From positions 248,001 to 312,000 of the forward strand of contig JAHEEK010000004.1 in the NCBI GenBank assembly GCA_024640765.1: DNA of 64,000 nucleotides. The letters are read 5' to 3'. Shown one piece after another: positions 61,699 through 64,000 of this stretch. How positions within the stretch are numbered: position 1 is the stretch's first letter; every line of letters starts with the position of its first letter. The translations under genes were made by a program, and so were the position numbers. The DNA is from Nereida sp024640765 (GTDB lineage Bacteria > Pseudomonadota > Alphaproteobacteria > Rhodobacterales > Rhodobacteraceae). The notes below the pieces were generated by a model. That model was not told the origin of the DNA and ran no database searches. It was given only the letters and a program-made list of their open reading frames with translations.

Positions 61699-64000
61699 CT
61701 AATGCGCAGTCGCACCTGTCGCAGAAACTTTTGCGGCCAAAGCTGCTGCTGCCGCCTCTTCCGCCGCTTCATCCCATTCAATCGCTTCGGGCTGGCGGAT
61801 CAGCGCGTGCTCAAGAACTTCTGTCACGTGGGACACTGCGATAATCTCAAGACCCTCTTTTACGTTGTCGGGGATGTCCGGCAGGTCCTTAAGGTTTTCT
61901 TGCGGGATAAGCACAGTTTTGATGCCCCCACGCAGCGCCGCCAAAAGTTTTTCTTTCAGCCCACCAATCGGCATGGCGTTCCCGCGCAACGATACCTCAC
62001 CAGTCATTGCGATATCTTTACGCACTGGAATTTTGGTCAACACAGATACAATAGACGTCACCATCGCAAGACCCGCGCTTGGCCCGTCTTTGGGAGTCGC
62101 ACCGTCGGGGACGTGTACGTGGATATCCACAGCATCAAACTTTGTCGGCTTCACACCAATCGCAGGGCTAACCGACCGCACGTACGACGACGCCGCATCG
62201 ATGGATTCCTTCATCACATCGCCAAGCTTACCTGTAGTTTTCATACGGCCCTTGCCCGGCAGGCTCAGCGCTTCGATTGACAACAGCTCACCCCCAACGG
62301 ACGTGTAGGCAAGACCTGTGACGACACCGATCTGGTCCTCTTTTTCCGCAAGACCGTGTTTGTACTTCGGCACACCTAAGAACTCATCAAGGTTATCAGC
62401 GGTAACTGTTACGGTCTCCGCCTCTTTCTTAATGATCTTCGTCACTGCTTTACGGGCAATCTTGGCCAACTCACGCTCAAGGTTCCGCACGCCCGCTTCG
62501 CGGGTGTAGGTTTGGATCACGCCCGTCAGACCATCATCGCTCAGCTCGAACTCACCCTTGCGCAGACCGTGGTTCTTTTTCTGCTTCTCAATCAGATGCT
62601 GCTTGGCGATCTCGGCTTTTTCGTCCTCGGTGTATCCCGAAAGGCTAATGATCTCCATCCGGTCTAAAAGCGGACCCGGCATGTTGTAAGAGTTCGCCGT
62701 TGTCAGGAACATCACGTTGGACAAGTCGTACTCCACCTCAAGGTAGTGATCGACAAATGTGCCGTTCTGCTCTGGATCAAGCACTTCAAGCATCGCAGAT
62801 GCAGGATCTCCACGGAAGTCCTGCCCCATCTTGTCGATCTCATCTAGCAAAATGAGCGGATTGGTGGTTTTCGCCTTTTTCAACGCCTGAATGATCTTAC
62901 CAGGCATTGAGCCAATATACGTCCGGCGGTGTCCGCGGATCTCGGATTCGTCCCGCACACCCCCAAGAGAGATGCGGATAAACTCGCGGCCCGTCGCGCG
63001 CGCCACAGATTTACCGAGCGAGGTTTTACCCACACCGGGAGGGCCCACAAGGCACATGATCGGCCCCTTCAGCTTGGCCGAGCGTTGCTGCACCGCTAGA
63101 TATTCAACAATGCGCTCTTTTACTTTGTCCAAACCGTAGTGATCCGTGTCCAAAACCTTTTGCGCATGGCCAAGGTCTTTTTTCACGCGGGACTTTTTGC
63201 CCCACGGAATCGACAGCATCCAGTCTAGATAGTTGCGCACTACAGTCGCTTCGGCAGACATGGGTGACATGTTCTTGAGCTTCTTGATCTCGGCATCAGA
63301 TTTTTCACGCGCTTCTTTGGACAGCTTGGTGGCAATAACTTTTGCCTCCAACTCGGCCACTTCGCCAGCGCCCTCTTCCCCGTCGCCAAGCTCTTTCTGA
63401 ATGGCTTTCATTTGCTCATTCAAATAATACTCGCGCTGCGTCCGTTCCATTTGGGACTTCACACGGGTCTTGATCTTCTTTTCGACCTGCAAAACAGACA
63501 TCTCGCCCTGCATCAGCGCAAAAATCTGTTCCAGACGTTCGGCAATGTTCAGGGTTTCGAGAAGCTTTTGCTTTTCATCAACTTCAATGCCTAAGTGACC
63601 CGCAACCAAATCCGCCAGCTTCGCAGGTTCCTCGGCTTCTTCAACGGCTGTAAGAGCCTCCTCGGGGACGTTCTTTTTGACTTTGGCGTAGCGTGCAAAT
63701 TCCTCTCCCACAGTACGCACAAGCGCCTCAACTGTGTCCGCATCCCCGGGTAGCTCGGTCAAATACTCCGCACTGGCTTCAAAGAAGCTGTTGTTTTCAA
63801 GGTACTCTGAAATGCGCACTCGTGCGACACCTTCAACCAGAACTTTCACGGTGCCGTCGGGCAATTTTAAAAGCTGCAAGACGTTCGCCAGAACACCCGC
63901 TTTGTAGATGCCATCTGTGTCAGGATCATCGGCGGATGGGTCAACTTGGCTGGCGAGCAAGATTTGTTTGTCGTCGGCCATCACCTCTTCCAAGGCGCGG
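61699..64000 (-). CDS. lon: ATP-dependent protease Lon (5' end outside window)
   Basis: Most of the Lon protease. It has the N-terminal substrate domain (LEEVMADDKQILLASQVDPS onwards), a central coiled coil, Walker A in VGPPGVGKTSLG, the sensor and arginine-finger region, and the proteolytic domain with the catalytic Ser in KDGPSAGLAM and catalytic Lys near its end. The visible part is about 767 residues; about 40 N-terminal residues lie beyond 64000. It degrades misfolded and regulatory proteins, and in alphaproteobacteria it removes CcrM, DnaA and SciP. It ends at the terminator 61636-61661. Confidence 0.97.
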   Translation of the reverse strand, partial: RALEEVMADDKQILLASQVDPSADDPDTDGIYKAGVLANVLQLLKLPDGTVKVLVEGVARVRISEYLENNSFFEASAEYLTELPGDADTVEALVRTVGEEFARYAKVKKNVPEEALTAVEEAEEPAKLADLVAGHLGIEVDEKQKLLETLNIAERLEQIFALMQGEMSVLQVEKKIKTRVKSQMERTQREYYLNEQMKAIQKELGDGEEGAGEVAELEAKVIATKLSKEAREKSDAEIKKLKNMSPMSAEATVVRNYLDWMLSIPWGKKSRVKKDLGHAQKVLDTDHYGLDKVKERIVEYLAVQQRSAKLKGPIMCLVGPPGVGKTSLGKSVARATGREFIRISLGGVRDESEIRGHRRTYIGSMPGKIIQALKKAKTTNPLILLDEIDKMGQDFRGDPASAMLEVLDPEQNGTFVDHYLEVEYDLSNVMFLTTANSYNMPGPLLDRMEIISLSGYTEDEKAEIAKQHLIEKQKKNHGLRKGEFELSDDGLTGVIQTYTREAGVRNLERELAKIARKAVTKIIKKEAETVTVTADNLDEFLGVPKYKHGLAEKEDQIGVVTGLAYTSVGGELLSIEALSLPGKGRMKTTGKLGDVMKESIDAASSYVRSVSPAIGVKPTKFDAVDIHVHVPDGATPKDGPSAGLAMVTSIVSVLTKIPVRKDIAMTGEVSLRGNAMPIGGLKEKLLAALRGGIKTVLIPQENLKDLPDIPDNVKEGLEIIAVSHVTEVLEHALIRQPEAIEWDEAAEEAAAAALAAKVSATGATAH

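Overview
The window looks like a chromosomal core region of an alphaproteobacterium in the Rhodobacteraceae (Roseobacter lineage). The grounds are family knowledge applied to what is visible: HemA-type 5-aminolevulinate synthase (C4 pathway), a cytochrome c maturation (ccm) operon that contains a gene-transfer-agent (GTA) holin/endolysin pair, tandem gap genes separated by a tiny membrane protein, RTX/Hint_2 proteins, a DUF455 ferritin-like protein, a BolA-CGFS glutaredoxin pair, and a RodZ-like gene beside ispG. I see no prophage, insertion sequence, CRISPR array or biosynthetic cluster. Gene density is high and most gaps are under 150 bases.

Layout. 1-4.8 kb: decayed comEC, gltX, gltA. 5-6 kb: an RTX-like calcium-binding protein. 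6-14 kb (minus strand): lysophospholipid acyltransferase, murI, argC, ccmE, GTA endolysin (broken) and holin, ccmF, ccmH, enoyl-CoA hydratase. 14.3-17 kb: LysR regulator, a candidate small RNA, and a frameshifted RTX-Hint gene. 17-20 kb: purL, bolA, grxD. 20-26 kb: zapA with a coiled-coil partner, then transketolase and two GAPDH genes. 26-39 kb (minus): coaD, uvrA, two MFS transporters, lpdA, DUF924, queA, and a large AsmA-like envelope protein. 39-42 kb: peroxiredoxin, DUF455, M23 peptidase, bactofilin. 42-49.6 kb (minus): DUF2189 (truncated), prfB, a PBP1A-type mrcA, amiC-type amidase, aminotransferase. 49.6-51.7 kb: M48 protease and a DsbA-like protein. 51.7-57.9 kb (minus): histidine kinase, ispG, RodZ-like protein, hemA and a periplasmic hypothetical. 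58-64 kb: M20 dipeptidase, tRNA-Asp x2, tRNA-Val, histidine phosphatase, HU (frameshifted), a small secreted protein, and lon (cut by the window edge).

The most striking signal is a set of six reading-frame lesions in recognisable genes. There are three in-frame stops (comEC TAA, GTA endolysin TAA, DUF2189 TAG). There are also three one-base indels in homopolymers (comEC A-run, RTX-Hint C-run, HU A7). Two of the broken genes, the GTA endolysin (particle release) and comEC (DNA uptake by the recipient), are the donor and recipient ends of GTA-mediated gene exchange, so this lineage may have lost that pathway. The HU lesion is an A7 tract behind a strong ribosome binding site and could instead be recoding or a sequencing error.

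Two regulatory observations also stand out. A shared palindrome, TTA-NCGN-TAA, lies upstream of gap1, gap2 and lpdA and resembles LacI-family operators of central-carbon control. A compact RNA locus at about 15.33-15.44 kb has promoter-like boxes, an 8-bp hairpin, an exposed CCUCCC (anti-Shine-Dalgarno) stretch and a strong terminator.
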